Notes: generated from the letters alone by a model not told the origin. A stretch of 63,275 nt of DNA from Pseudomonas sp. RIT-562 (GCF_026241895.1 NZ_JAPJIV010000031.1:1-63275); one strand, 5' to 3'. Counted from the stretch's first letter, positions 8,194 through 16,792 are shown. Numbers and translations: made by a program.

Positions 8194-9357
8194 ATGGACC
8201 TGACTTACACCCCCAAGCAAAACGCCTTCCGCGCCGAAGTACGGGCCTGGCTGGCAGCCAACCTGCCACGCGAACCGCTGGCCAGCTACGACACCCGCGA
8301 GGGTTTTGAACAGCATCGCGCCTGGGAGGCCAAGCTGTTCGAGAGCCGCTGGTCGATGGTGATGTGGCCGGCAGAACTCGGCGGTCGTGGCTGCGACCTG
8401 ATCGAGTGGCTGATATTCGAAGAAGAGTATTACGGTGCCGGCGCGCCGATGCGCATCAACCAGAATGGCCAGTTGCTGCTTGGGCCGACCCTGATGGAAT
8501 TCGGCACCGAGGAGCAGAAAAAGCGCTTTCTGCCGCGCATGGCCGCCAGCCTGGACATGTGGGCGCAGGGCTGGTCGGAACCCAATGCCGGCTCCGACAT
8601 GGCGGCGATCACCAGCAAGGCAGTGCTTGATGGCGATCACTACGTAATCAACGGACAGAAAACCTGGTCGAGCCGCGCGACTTTCGCTGACTGGCTGTTC
8701 GGCCTGTTCCGCAGCGAGCCAGGATCGAGCCGTCACCATGGTTTGTCATTTGTCATGGTGCCGCTGGATACGCCGGGGGTGAGCATTCGCCCGATCAAGG
8801 CACTCAACGGCAAGGAATCTTTCGCCGAGGTGTTTTTCGACGACGTGCGCGTGCCGGTCGCCAATCGGATTGGCGCCGAAGGGCAGGGCTGGCATGTGGC
8901 GATGGCCACCGCCGGTTTCGAGCGCGGCCTGTTGTTGCGTTCACCGGCACGTTTCCTGGCGCCGGCGCGCAAGCTGGTCGAGCTGTACAAGGCCAATCGC
9001 GCCAGCGCCGACCGTGATCCAGGCCTGCGCGATGCCGTGCTGGAAACCTGGATGACGGCCGAAGCCTATGCGCTGTCGGCCTACCACACGGTGGGGCGTT
9101 TGAGCCGCGGCGAGCAGATCGGTGCCGAGTCGAGCATCAACAAAATCATCTGGTCGGAGCTGGACCTGAAGCTGCACGAGACCGCCATGCGCATTCTCGG
9201 TACGCGTGGTGAGCTGTTGGCAAAAGGTCCGCAAGCGGGCGATGCGGCGGGCTGGCTGGAGGGCTTCCTGTTTGCCCAGGCCGGGCCAATCTATGCCGGG
9301 ACCAACGAAATCCAGCGCAACATCATCGCCGAGCGCATGCTCGGTTTGCCGAAATAA
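8194..9357 (+). CDS. fadE31: FadE31-like acyl-CoA dehydrogenase
   Basis: A 387-residue acyl-CoA dehydrogenase. It has WAQGWSEPNAGSDMAA near residue 128, INGQKTWSSRATFADW near residue 155, ERGLLLRSPARFLAPARKLV near residue 245, and the C-terminal GPIYAGTNEIQRNIIAER. The SPARFLAPA and GAESS..K..WSELD segments match mycobacterial FadE31 by recollection. In actinobacteria FadE31 to FadE33 desaturate the ring-opened dicarboxylic CoA ester late in C/D-ring degradation (known). Ten bases separate it from the following dehydrogenase gene, so a two-subunit enzyme is likely (inference). Confidence 0.85.
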   Translation: MDLTYTPKQNAFRAEVRAWLAANLPREPLASYDTREGFEQHRAWEAKLFESRWSMVMWPAELGGRGCDLIEWLIFEEEYYGAGAPMRINQNGQLLLGPTLMEFGTEEQKKRFLPRMAASLDMWAQGWSEPNAGSDMAAITSKAVLDGDHYVINGQKTWSSRATFADWLFGLFRSEPGSSRHHGLSFVMVPLDTPGVSIRPIKALNGKESFAEVFFDDVRVPVANRIGAEGQGWHVAMATAGFERGLLLRSPARFLAPARKLVELYKANRASADRDPGLRDAVLETWMTAEAYALSAYHTVGRLSRGEQIGAESSINKIIWSELDLKLHETAMRILGTRGELLAKGPQAGDAAGWLEGFLFAQAGPIYAGTNEIQRNIIAERMLGLPK

Positions 9358-9366
9358 GGAACCGCC

Positions 9367-10425
9367 ATGGACTTCACTTTCAACGATGACCAGTTGGCGT
9401 TCCGCGAAGCCATCAGTCGCTTCCTGATGACCGAGGCCGCCCCGGAAATGCTCCGGGAAATCTGGGAGACCGACGTCGGGCGTTCCCGGGATTTGCGCAA
9501 CAAGATCGCCGAGCAGGGGCTGACGGCCCTGTCGGTGCCCGAGGCTGAGGGCGGCCTGGGCATGGATGACGTGACCTGGGCGTTGATGACCCAGGAGCTG
9601 GGCTACTACGCGATTCCCGACTCATTGGCCGATACCGCCTATGTCGCCTGCGGCCTGTTGGCGGGCCTGCCTGCGCAGCATCCGGCCCGCGCCGCGTTGC
9701 TGCCGCGCATTGCCGACGGCAGCTTGCGCATGGCGATCAGTCATCCGGTCAATCCCCTGGTTAGTGATGCGCACTCGGCTGAAGTGCTGATCCTCAGCGA
9801 CGGCGATGACATCCACGTGGTGCCGCGCGCCCAGGTGGATGTGCAAAACCATCCGAGCATCGATGCCTCGCGGCGTCTGGGCCAGGTGGCCTGGACGCCT
9901 GCGCCGGCCACCTGCATCGCCAGTGGCGAGCAGGGCCGAGCCTTGCTGGCGAATGTGCTGGACCGCGGCGCGCTGTCGGTGGCCGGGCAATTGCTCGGGC
10001 TGGCGCAGCGCATGCTCGACCTGTCGGTCGACTATGTGGCCCAACGCAAACAGTTCGGCAAGCCAATCGGCAGTTTTCAGGCGGTCAAGCATCACCTGGC
10101 CGACGTTGCCCGTTACATCGAACAGGCCAAGCCCGTGCTGTACCGCGCCGCCCATGCCATCGCCCGGGGCGATGTGAACGCTGGGGTGTGGGTTTCCCAG
10201 GCGCGCCTGGCGGCCAACGAAGCGAGCTGGATCGCCGCGCGCAAAGGCATCCAGGTGCACGGCGCGATGGGGTACACCTGGGAAGTGGACCTGCAGATGT
10301 TCATGAAGCGTGCCTGGGCCCTCGATGCCTCCTGGGGCGACCGCGGCTTTCACAAAACCCGTGTCAGCGACTACCTGTTCGCCGATGCCACCGGCCTGGG
10401 GCCGGGGCACACTTTCGAGGAATGA
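9367..10425 (+). CDS. Acyl-CoA dehydrogenase, partner of FadE31 (FadE32/FadE33-like)
   Basis: A 352-residue, shortened acyl-CoA dehydrogenase starting MDFTFNDDQLAFREA. The middle domain is reduced compared with its neighbour (352 versus 387 residues). The C-terminal domain keeps QRKQFGKPIGSFQAVKHHLAD and IQVHGAMGYTWEVDLQMFMKR. A short, diverged subunit encoded next to a full-length one is the known layout of steroid heteromeric acyl-CoA dehydrogenases, where the FAD site forms at the interface; that this pair does so is inference. ATG follows AAGGAACCGCC. It could correspond to FadE32 or FadE33; the two cannot be separated by eye. Confidence 0.8.
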   Translation: MDFTFNDDQLAFREAISRFLMTEAAPEMLREIWETDVGRSRDLRNKIAEQGLTALSVPEAEGGLGMDDVTWALMTQELGYYAIPDSLADTAYVACGLLAGLPAQHPARAALLPRIADGSLRMAISHPVNPLVSDAHSAEVLILSDGDDIHVVPRAQVDVQNHPSIDASRRLGQVAWTPAPATCIASGEQGRALLANVLDRGALSVAGQLLGLAQRMLDLSVDYVAQRKQFGKPIGSFQAVKHHLADVARYIEQAKPVLYRAAHAIARGDVNAGVWVSQARLAANEASWIAARKGIQVHGAMGYTWEVDLQMFMKRAWALDASWGDRGFHKTRVSDYLFADATGLGPGHTFEE

Positions 10426-10428
10426 CTC

Positions 10429-11580
10429 ATGGCCCAAGCCTATATCGTTGATGCACTGCGCAGCCCGACCGGCCGGCGCAAGGGCTCTTTGAGCCAGATC
10501 CACGCCATTGACCTGGGAGCACACGTGCTCAAGGCGCTGGTTGGGCGCAATGTGATCCCTGCCGAGGATTACGACGACGTGATCTTCGGCTGTGTCGATA
10601 CCATCGGTTCACAAGCCGGCGACATCGCCCGCACTAGCTGGCTGGCCGCCGGTCTACCGCTGACGGTGCCCGGCACCACAGTGGATCGCCAGTGCGGTTC
10701 GTCGCAACAGGCGCTGCATTTTGCCGCGCAGGCGGTGATGAGCGGGACCCAGGATGTGGTCGCGGTGGGCGGGGTGCAAACCATGACCCAGATCCCGATC
10801 TCCTCGGCGATGCTCGCCGGTCAGCCGCTGGGTTTTGCCGATCCATTCTCGGGCAGCGTCGGCTGGCAGGCGCGGTTCGGTCAGCAGCCGGTGAACCAGT
10901 TCTACGCCGCGCAACGGATTGCCGATCACTGGCAGATCAGCCGCGAGCAAATGGAGGAATTTGCCTTGCAAAGCCACGAGCGGGCGCTGGCCGCTATCGC
11001 CAGTGGCCGCTTCGCCCGGGAGATCGTTGCCTGCCAAGGGTTGGCGGTGGATGAAACCCCGCGCCACAGCAGCCTGGCGAAGATGGCCGAGTTGCAACCG
11101 GTGGACCCGCAGTTCCCGTCGATCACCGCAGCGGTGTCGAGCCAGACGTGCGATGCCTCGGCCGCGCTGTTGGTGGTGTCGGAAGCCGCGCTCAAGCGCT
11201 ATGACCTGACGCCTCGGGCGCGCATTCATCATTTGACCGTGCTCGGTGATGATCCGATCTGGCACCTCACCGCACCGATTGCCGCCACCCGCCGTGCCCT
11301 GGCCAGGAGCGGCCTGAGTATGGCCGACATTGACCGGGTGGAAATCAACGAAGCCTTTGCTTCGGTGGTGATGGCCTGGGCCAAGGAGCTCGATTACGAC
11401 CCGGCGTGCACTAACGTCAACGGCGGGGCGATTGCCCTGGGGCATCCGCTGGGCGCCACTGGCGCACGCTTGATGACCACGCTGCTCAACGAGCTGGAAT
11501 GCAGCGGCGGTCGTTATGGCCTGCAGACCATGTGCGAAGGCGGCGGCCAGGCCAACGTGACCATCATCGAACGCTTGTAG
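10429..11580 (+). CDS. fadA6: FadA6-like thiolase
   Basis: A 383-residue thiolase. The nucleophile is Cys89 in TVDRQCGSSQQAL. EINEAFASVVMAW, NGGAIALGHPLGATGARL and LQTMCEGGGQANVTIIERL supply the other catalytic blocks, including the His and second Cys. The Q-C-G-S-S-Q-Q motif and the LSWLAAG-like region match FadA6, which carries out the last thiolytic step releasing small acyl-CoAs from the ring-opened HIP skeleton (known). It starts three bases after the upstream stop. An acetyl-CoA acetyltransferase label would be less specific. Confidence 0.88.
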   Translation: MAQAYIVDALRSPTGRRKGSLSQIHAIDLGAHVLKALVGRNVIPAEDYDDVIFGCVDTIGSQAGDIARTSWLAAGLPLTVPGTTVDRQCGSSQQALHFAAQAVMSGTQDVVAVGGVQTMTQIPISSAMLAGQPLGFADPFSGSVGWQARFGQQPVNQFYAAQRIADHWQISREQMEEFALQSHERALAAIASGRFAREIVACQGLAVDETPRHSSLAKMAELQPVDPQFPSITAAVSSQTCDASAALLVVSEAALKRYDLTPRARIHHLTVLGDDPIWHLTAPIAATRRALARSGLSMADIDRVEINEAFASVVMAWAKELDYDPACTNVNGGAIALGHPLGATGARLMTTLLNELECSGGRYGLQTMCEGGGQANVTIIERL

Positions 11581-11590
11581 TTGTTCCTGC

Positions 11591-11616
11591 CGGCCGCTGC
11601 TTCGAGTGAGCGGCCG
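11591..11616. other. Intercistronic hairpin between fadA6 and the SDR gene
   Basis: CGGCCGCT (11591-11598) and AGCGGCCG (11609-11616) are perfect inverted arms around a 10-base loop. There is no T-run on either side, so a simple terminator is unlikely; an mRNA-stability or attenuation role is possible but unproven. Confidence 0.5.
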
Positions 11617-11641
11617 ACTAAAAAATCCTGAGGAGTCAAAC

Positions 11642-12520
11642 ATGACGATGTGTGCAGACCGCACCGTGATCATTACCGGTGCCGGAGGCGGCCTCGGTCG
11701 CGCTTACGCCCTGGCATTCGCCGCGCAAGGCGCCAATGTGGTGGTCAACGATATACGCGCCGAAGCCGCCGAAGATGTGGCGGGCGAGATCCGCGCCAAC
11801 GGTGGCCAGGCGATCGCCAACAGCGATGACATCACCACCCTCGCCACGGCCCAGCGCATCGTCGATGCGGCGCTGGCGTCCTTTGGTGAAGTGCACGTGT
11901 TGATCAACAACGCCGGCGTATTGCGCGACCGCATGTTCATCAGCCTCAGTGAAGAAGACTGGGACATGGTCATGCGCGTGCACCTCAAAGGTCATTACTG
12001 CCTGGCCAACATCCTGGGTCGGCGCTGGCGCGACCTGGCCAAGGCTGGCACCCCGGTTGACGCACGCATCATCAACACCAGTTCCGGCGCCGGCCTGCAA
12101 GGCTCGGTGGGACAGTCCAATTATTCGGCGGCCAAAGGCGGCATCGCCTCGCTGACCCTGGTGCAAGCCGCGGAGCTGGCCCGCTATGGCGTCACCGCCA
12201 ACGCCCTGGCGCCTGCTGCCCGTACCTCGATGACCGAGAGCGCGATGCCCGACATGGTCAGGAAACCCGACGATGGCAGCTTCGATGCCTGGGCCGCGGA
12301 AAACGTCGCGCCGCTGGTGGTCTGGCTGGGCAGCCCGGCGTCAGCCCACGTCAGCGGCCAGATCTTTGAAAGCCAGGGTGGAAGAATTTCCCTGGGTGAC
12401 GGTTGGCGCACCGGCGTCACTCGCGACAAGGGCGCGATGTGGCAGGTCGAAGAAATCGGCGCCGTGGTGGATGCCATCCTTGCCGAAGCGCCGAAGGCCC
12501 AGAAGGTCTGGGGCAGTTAA
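11642..12520 (+). CDS. SDR dehydrogenase (17beta-HSD/3-hydroxyacyl-CoA dehydrogenase type)
   Basis: A 292-residue short-chain dehydrogenase. The cofactor motif ITGAGGGLG is at residues 11-19, NNAG at 89-92, a catalytic Ser near 148, and Y161-x3-K165 (YSAAK). The long C-terminus (DGWRTGVTRDKGAMWQVEEI) is typical of MFE-2/17beta-HSD4-type domains that act on 3-hydroxyacyl-CoA or hydroxysteroid substrates. ATG 11642 is preceded by GAGGAG; the upstream in-frame start at 11606 is not supported. It lies 61 bases after fadA6 with a hairpin between, and is probably the last gene of the hsaC operon. Substrate is unknown; steroid side-chain or ring beta-oxidation is inferred. Confidence 0.8.
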   Translation: MTMCADRTVIITGAGGGLGRAYALAFAAQGANVVVNDIRAEAAEDVAGEIRANGGQAIANSDDITTLATAQRIVDAALASFGEVHVLINNAGVLRDRMFISLSEEDWDMVMRVHLKGHYCLANILGRRWRDLAKAGTPVDARIINTSSGAGLQGSVGQSNYSAAKGGIASLTLVQAAELARYGVTANALAPAARTSMTESAMPDMVRKPDDGSFDAWAAENVAPLVVWLGSPASAHVSGQIFESQGGRISLGDGWRTGVTRDKGAMWQVEEIGAVVDAILAEAPKAQKVWGS

Positions 12521-12550
12521 GGCGATAGGTGATCCAACGAACACCCACGA

Positions 12551-12842
12551 TGACCCGTAGGAGCCTGGCTTGCCAGCGATGGCGCACCTGAGACCGCCAT
12601 CGCCGGCAAGCCGGACTCCTACGGATTTGTGCCGAATCCAATCCCGCCTACACCCCAATCCCCGTAGGAGTCTGGCTTGCCAGCGATGACGCACCTGAGA
12701 CCACCATCGCCGGCAAGCCGGGCTCCGACGGATTTGTGCCAATCCCAATCCCGCCTACACCCCAATCCCCGTAGGAGCCTGGCTTGCCAGCGATGGCGCA
12801 CCTGAGACTGCCATCGCCGGCAAGCCGGGCTCCTACGGGAGC
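12551..12842. repeat. REP array, three units with 107-base period
   Basis: GTAGGAG recurs at 12557, 12664 and 12771, an exact 107-base spacing. Each unit carries a palindrome of GTAGGAGCCTGGCTTGCC...GGCAAGCCGGGCTCCTAC type, and a shared linker containing CCCGCCTACACCCCAATC joins the units. The 421-base gap between the SDR gene and ipdF otherwise holds only the ipdF upstream region. Tandem REPs separate the two plus-strand transcription units. Confidence 0.92.
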
Positions 12843-12864
12843 GCTGCAACCTCGACACCCTGCA

Positions 12865-12882
12865 TACCCCATTTTGACGATG
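12865..12882 (+). promoter_or_regulatory. Candidate steroid-regulon motif, ipdF operon (weak left half)
   Basis: TACCCCATTTTGACGATG fits the right half GRACGATG closely and the left half TAGTC only in part. It ends 60 bases before the ipdF GTG, the spacing seen for the stronger sites. Confidence 0.35.
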
Positions 12883-12941
12883 CGCCTGACCCGCCCCGTC
12901 CGTACAACTGCAGCGTATTGATTTCTTCGGAGGTAGACGCT

Positions 12942-13727
12942 GTGAGACAAGCTCCCCCTTATGTTCCCGGTCATCAATTGCTGGCGGGAAAGTCGGTGTT
13001 GATTACCGCCGCCGCCGGTGCCGGCATCGGTTACTCGGCGGCCCGGCGCAGTGCCGAGGAGGGTTGCCGGGCGCTGATGATCTCCGATGTGCACCCGCGT
13101 CGGCTGGAAGAGGCGGTAGAACGCCTCAAGGCCGAAACTGGCCTGCAGGCGATTTATGGCCAGTTGTGCAATGTCACCGTCGAGGACGAAGTCCAGGCGT
13201 TGGTGGCGGCAGCTGAAGAGGTGTTGGGCGGGGTCGATGTGCTGATCAACAACGCCGGCCTCGGCGGTCAGAAACGCGTCGTGGAGATGAGCGACGAGGA
13301 ATGGCTGCGGGTACTGGACGTGACCCTCACCGGTACGTTCCGCATGACCCGGGCGATGTTGCCCCACATGCAGCAGCGCGGCGCCGGAGCCATCGTCAAC
13401 AACGCCTCGGTGCTCGGCTGGCGCGCGCAGAAGGAACAGGCCCATTACGCCGCCGCCAAGGCCGGAGTCATGGCCCTGACCCGCTGCAGCGCCCTGGAAG
13501 CTGCCGAGTTCGGAGTGCGCATCAACGCGGTTTCGCCATCGATTGCATTGCACGATTTCCTCAAGAAGGCCTCCAGCGAAGAACTGCTCGCCAGCCTCGC
13601 GGGGCGCGAGGCGTTCGGTCGCGCTGCCGAGGTCTGGGAAGTGGCCAACGTGATGATGTTCCTGGCCAGCGACTACGCCTCCTACATGGTCGGCGAAGTG
13701 CTGTCCGTCAGCTCCCAACAGGCGTGA
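12942..13727 (+). CDS. ipdF: IpdF-like SDR (HIP-CoA ring oxidoreductase)
   Basis: A 261-residue short-chain dehydrogenase. GTG 12942 is chosen because GGAGGT lies seven bases upstream; a TTG at 12918 would put that ribosome site inside the gene. The glycine motif TAAAGAGIG is at 22-30, NNAGLGGQ near 103, Ser156 in NNASVLGWRAQ, and Y169-x3-K173. The stretches NNASVLGWRAQ, YAAAKAGVMALTRCSA and VRINAVSPSIA are very close to mycobacterial IpdF as remembered. IpdF oxidises the ring-C/D hydroxyl (5-OH-HIP-CoA) in cholesterol catabolism (known). It heads the second plus-strand operon with a MaoC hydratase, a thiolase and a LuxR regulator. Confidence 0.87.
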   Translation: MRQAPPYVPGHQLLAGKSVLITAAAGAGIGYSAARRSAEEGCRALMISDVHPRRLEEAVERLKAETGLQAIYGQLCNVTVEDEVQALVAAAEEVLGGVDVLINNAGLGGQKRVVEMSDEEWLRVLDVTLTGTFRMTRAMLPHMQQRGAGAIVNNASVLGWRAQKEQAHYAAAKAGVMALTRCSALEAAEFGVRINAVSPSIALHDFLKKASSEELLASLAGREAFGRAAEVWEVANVMMFLASDYASYMVGEVLSVSSQQA

Positions 13728-13737
13728 GGATTGCATC

Positions 13738-14208
13738 ATGAGTCACGTGTTTCGCAGCGCCCAGGCACTGCTGGCGGCCGAGGGCCTGGACCTGGGCCAC
13801 ACCGACTGGTTGACCATCGACCAGCAGCGCATCGACCTATTCGCCGAAGCGACCAGTGATCACCAGTGGATTCATGTCGACCCCGTGCGCGCTGCCAGCG
13901 GCCCGTTCGGTGCCTGCATTGCCCACGGCTACCTGACCCAGTCCCTGGCGAACCTGTTCATGCCGCAGTTGTTGATCCTCGAAAACATGGCAATGGGCGT
14001 CAACTACGGCAGCGACCGGGTGCGCTTTCCGGCGCCGGTCAAGGTCGACTCGCGCGTGCGCGGCAGCGGCCAGATCCTGCGCGCCGAACAACTGGGCGAC
14101 GCCGTCCAACTGGTGGTGCGCATGACCATGGAAGTCGAGGGCCAGGCCCGTCCGGGCTGTGTGATCGACACCATCAGCCGCTACACCTTCAATCCAATTT
14201 CCAAGTGA
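13738..14208 (+). CDS. MaoC-family (R)-specific enoyl-CoA hydratase
   Basis: A 156-residue single hot-dog protein. The hydratase-2 motif is seen as FAEATSDHQWIHVDP near residue 36, with the catalytic Asp and His, followed by GPFGACIAHGYLTQSL. This fold hydrates trans-2-enoyl-CoA esters to (R)-3-hydroxyacyl-CoA. It starts 10 bases after ipdF and ends 7 bases before the next thiolase gene, so it is in the same operon. It may hydrate a steroid-derived enoyl-CoA, working with the MFE-2-like SDR at 11642 (inference). Confidence 0.82.
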   Translation: MSHVFRSAQALLAAEGLDLGHTDWLTIDQQRIDLFAEATSDHQWIHVDPVRAASGPFGACIAHGYLTQSLANLFMPQLLILENMAMGVNYGSDRVRFPAPVKVDSRVRGSGQILRAEQLGDAVQLVVRMTMEVEGQARPGCVIDTISRYTFNPISK

Positions 14209-14215
14209 GCTACCC

Positions 14216-15424
14216 ATGGACCTGAATGAAGTCGTTATCGTCGCCACCGCCCGTACCGCGCTGGCCAAGTCTTTTCGCGGATCGTTCAACGATACCGAGG
14301 CTCCGGTGCTCGGCGGTCATGTGGTGCGTGCCGTCGTCGAACGCGCCGATATCGATCCTGCTGACGTCGAGGATGTGATCATGGGCGCGGCGGTGCAGCA
14401 GGGCACCCAGGCCTACAACATCGGACGGCTCTGCGCCTACACCGGCGGCCTGCCCGCCAGCGTGCCGGGCATGGCCCTGGACCGCATGTGCGCCTCGGGG
14501 CTGATGAGCATCGGCGTGGCCGCCAAGGGCATCATGAGCGGCGAAATGAACATCGCCATCGGCGGCGGGGTGGAGTCGTTGTCGCTGACCCAGACCAAAC
14601 ACAAGAACACCTTCCGCGCCCAGTCCGAAGCCGTGCTGCAAGTAATGCCCAGCGCCTATATCCCGATGATCGAAACCGCCGAGATCGTCTCGCGCCGCTA
14701 TGGCATCAGCCGGGCGGCCCAGGATGAATACTCGCTGCAAAGCCAGCTGCGCACGGCCGCCGCCCAACGCAACGGGCTGTTCGACGAGGAAATTGTCGGG
14801 CTGAGCGTGGACAAGCTACTGTTCGCCGCCGATGGCCAACCTAACGGCCATGAGCGCGTGCAGGTGCTGCGCGATGAGTGCAATCGGCCCAACACGCGCC
14901 TGGAAGACCTGGCGGCATTAAAACCGGTATGGAAGGACGGCAAGTGGGTTGAGCAGGGTGAATTTGTCACCGCTGGCAATGCTTCGCAATTCTCCGACGG
15001 TGCCGCGGCCAGCCTGCTGATGAGTCGTGCCGAGGCCAAACGCCGTGGGCTGACGCCGTTGGGCATTTACCGCGGGATTGCCGTGGGCGGTTGCGCGCCG
15101 GAAGAAATGGGCATCGGCCCGGTCGTCGCGATTCCCAAGTTGCTCAAGCGTTTTGGCCTGAGCGTGGCGGATATCGGTTTGTGGGAAATCAATGAAGCCT
15201 TCGCCAGCCAGGTTCTGCATTGCCGCGATGCGCTGCAAATTCCGGCCGAGCGCCTGAACGTCAACGGCGGGGCGATCGCCATTGGTCATCCGTTCGGCAT
15301 GTCCGGCGCACGGATGGTCGGCCACGCCTTGCTGGAAGGGCGGCGCCGGGGTGTGCGTTACGTGGTGATCGCCATGTGCATCGGGGGCGGCATGGGGGCT
15401 GCCGGGTTGTTCGAATTACCGTAA
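14216..15424 (+). CDS. Thiolase (acetyl-CoA acyltransferase family)
   Basis: A 402-residue thiolase with nucleophile Cys92 in ALDRMCASGLMSIG, a C-terminal EINEAFASQVLHCRDAL, NVNGGAIAIGHPFGMSGARM and the second Cys in AMCIGGGMGAAGLFEL. It is distinct in sequence from the FadA6-like thiolase in the same window, so the two probably act at different chain lengths. Candidate substrates are 3-ketoacyl-CoAs of the steroid side chain or of the ring-derived acids (inference). It is encoded directly after the MaoC hydratase gene. Confidence 0.85.
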   Translation: MDLNEVVIVATARTALAKSFRGSFNDTEAPVLGGHVVRAVVERADIDPADVEDVIMGAAVQQGTQAYNIGRLCAYTGGLPASVPGMALDRMCASGLMSIGVAAKGIMSGEMNIAIGGGVESLSLTQTKHKNTFRAQSEAVLQVMPSAYIPMIETAEIVSRRYGISRAAQDEYSLQSQLRTAAAQRNGLFDEEIVGLSVDKLLFAADGQPNGHERVQVLRDECNRPNTRLEDLAALKPVWKDGKWVEQGEFVTAGNASQFSDGAAASLLMSRAEAKRRGLTPLGIYRGIAVGGCAPEEMGIGPVVAIPKLLKRFGLSVADIGLWEINEAFASQVLHCRDALQIPAERLNVNGGAIAIGHPFGMSGARMVGHALLEGRRRGVRYVVIAMCIGGGMGAAGLFELP

Positions 15425-15450
15425 AGCATCGCACTTTCAACTGAAACCAT

Positions 15451-15473
15451 GAGGGCCTACCGGTCGGGCCCTC
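15451..15473. other. Hairpin before the LuxR-type regulator gene
   Basis: GAGGGCC and GGGCCCTC pair around TACCGGTC just upstream of the ribosome site of the regulator gene. There is no T-tract. It may shield or attenuate translation of the regulator, or mark the end of the thiolase transcript. Confidence 0.4.
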
Positions 15474-15488
15474 TGCTGGGGAATGGTT

Positions 15489-16694
15489 ATGCAAAGTTGT
15501 CTGCCCAACGCACAAGTCCTGGCGCAAATGGGCCTGGACCTGGCCGAGTACGAACGGATCATCGGCACCATCTATGACTCGGCGATGGATACCCGCTGCC
15601 TGAGCGATTCGCTGCATCAGGTGCGGTCGTTGTTCAAGGCCAATTTTGTCACCCTGATTCTGCGCGAGCAGGAAGAGCCGCTGCTCTCACCGATGGTCGT
15701 CGCAGGCGATGTCGAGTTGGGTGAGGGCGGAATCAACCATTACGCCTACTACCCCAAATCCTCGCTGTTCGACGGCCTGGTCACCGACCAGGTGTTCACC
15801 ATCGACGAGTTGGTGAGCGATGCCGAATGGGCCCGGTCGGCGTTCTATCTGTTGTATTGCGAGCCCTACGGTTGCTACCACATGCTCGGGGCCGATATCC
15901 GCATGCCCGATGGCGGCACCGTGCGGTTTCGCATCAACCGGCCGCAGAGTCAACCGCGTTTCGGTGACAGCGAGCGCGCCATGTGCGCGATGTTGTTGCC
16001 CCACTTGCGCCGGGCCTTGCACATGCATGCGCTGCTCGATCGCAGCGAGTCCCTGGGCAGCCTGTATTCGCAGACGATCAATCGTCTCGCGGTAGCGACC
16101 ATCGTCCTCGATGAAAACGGCACCGTGGTACAGCTCAATCCCGTTGCCCGGGACATTCTCGACAGCAATGACGGCCTCAAAGTGGTGGGTGGTCGACTGG
16201 AAGCGACGTACCCCAGTGACAATCGGGAGCTTTCGCGACTGGTGCGTAATGCTTTCCAACGTTCAAAACAGGGTGCGCAACAGGCTGTGCAGATTGCCGA
16301 GGCAACCTCGATTTCCCGACCTTCAGGCCAGGTCAGCCTGGGCGTGGTGGTGGAGTTGATTCCGTCCCAGGAACTGCTCGAAGGCAACGGCAAGCCCACG
16401 GTGGTGGTGTATGTGCGCGACGCGGTGGGCAAGTCGCTGGTGAGTTCGGTGCTGACCTCGCAGCTGTACAACCTGACCCCCGCGGAAACCGCATTGGCGC
16501 TGGAATTGGCGAACGGCTTGTCGCTGGAGGAGGCCTCGGAGTCCTTGAACATCCGCCGCAATACTGCCCGCGCGCACCTGCGTTCGATCTTTTCCAAGAC
16601 TGGAGTGCGGCGCCAGACCGAACTGGTGCGGATCATGCTCAACAGCGTGGTGGCACTTGGCGCGCCGCAGCAGCCAGCGGCGTCAAGGGTGTGA
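15489..16694 (+). CDS. LuxR-type transcriptional regulator, possible steroid activator (TesR-like)
   Basis: A protein of about 401 residues with a C-terminal LuxR helix-turn-helix (LTPAETALALELANGLSLEE, then NIRRNTARAHLRSIFSKTGV). The middle holds a PAS-like segment (TIVLDENGTVVQLNPVARDIL). The N-terminal 170 residues match no domain I can name. Two starts are possible: 15483 and 15489; the second has GGGGA five bases upstream and is preferred. Comamonas steroid genes are activated by a LuxR-family protein of similar size (TesR/TeiR), so this is the best candidate regulator for the island. It is transcribed with ipdF, MaoC and thiolase genes, which would give feedback control (inference). Confidence 0.75.
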   Translation: MQSCLPNAQVLAQMGLDLAEYERIIGTIYDSAMDTRCLSDSLHQVRSLFKANFVTLILREQEEPLLSPMVVAGDVELGEGGINHYAYYPKSSLFDGLVTDQVFTIDELVSDAEWARSAFYLLYCEPYGCYHMLGADIRMPDGGTVRFRINRPQSQPRFGDSERAMCAMLLPHLRRALHMHALLDRSESLGSLYSQTINRLAVATIVLDENGTVVQLNPVARDILDSNDGLKVVGGRLEATYPSDNRELSRLVRNAFQRSKQGAQQAVQIAEATSISRPSGQVSLGVVVELIPSQELLEGNGKPTVVVYVRDAVGKSLVSSVLTSQLYNLTPAETALALELANGLSLEEASESLNIRRNTARAHLRSIFSKTGVRRQTELVRIMLNSVVALGAPQQPAASRV

Positions 16695-16717
16695 TGGCGG
16701 GACACGCGAAAATGCGT

Positions 16718-16735
16718 TAGTCCGTGCGGACGATG
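16718..16735 (+). promoter_or_regulatory. Candidate steroid-regulon motif, DUF1329 gene
   Basis: TAGTCCGTGCGGACGATG ends 65 bases before the start codon at 16800. With its flank GTTAGTC-N4-CGGACGATG it is the closest match to the hsaC site, which has the same spacing to its start. Confidence 0.5.
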
Positions 16736-16792
16736 CTGCCAGGATCATGGCCTGTCGATACTGATGAACCGATGTCGAACCTTGATAAGGAG

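Noticed and set aside
7405..8739. 444-residue minus-strand frame over echA20 and fadE31
   Set aside because: Antisense shadow across two well-supported genes.
12551..12842. Regularly spaced repeats that might be a CRISPR array
   Set aside because: The 107-base units are palindromic REPs with constant linkers, not short direct repeats with unique spacers, and no cas gene is nearby.
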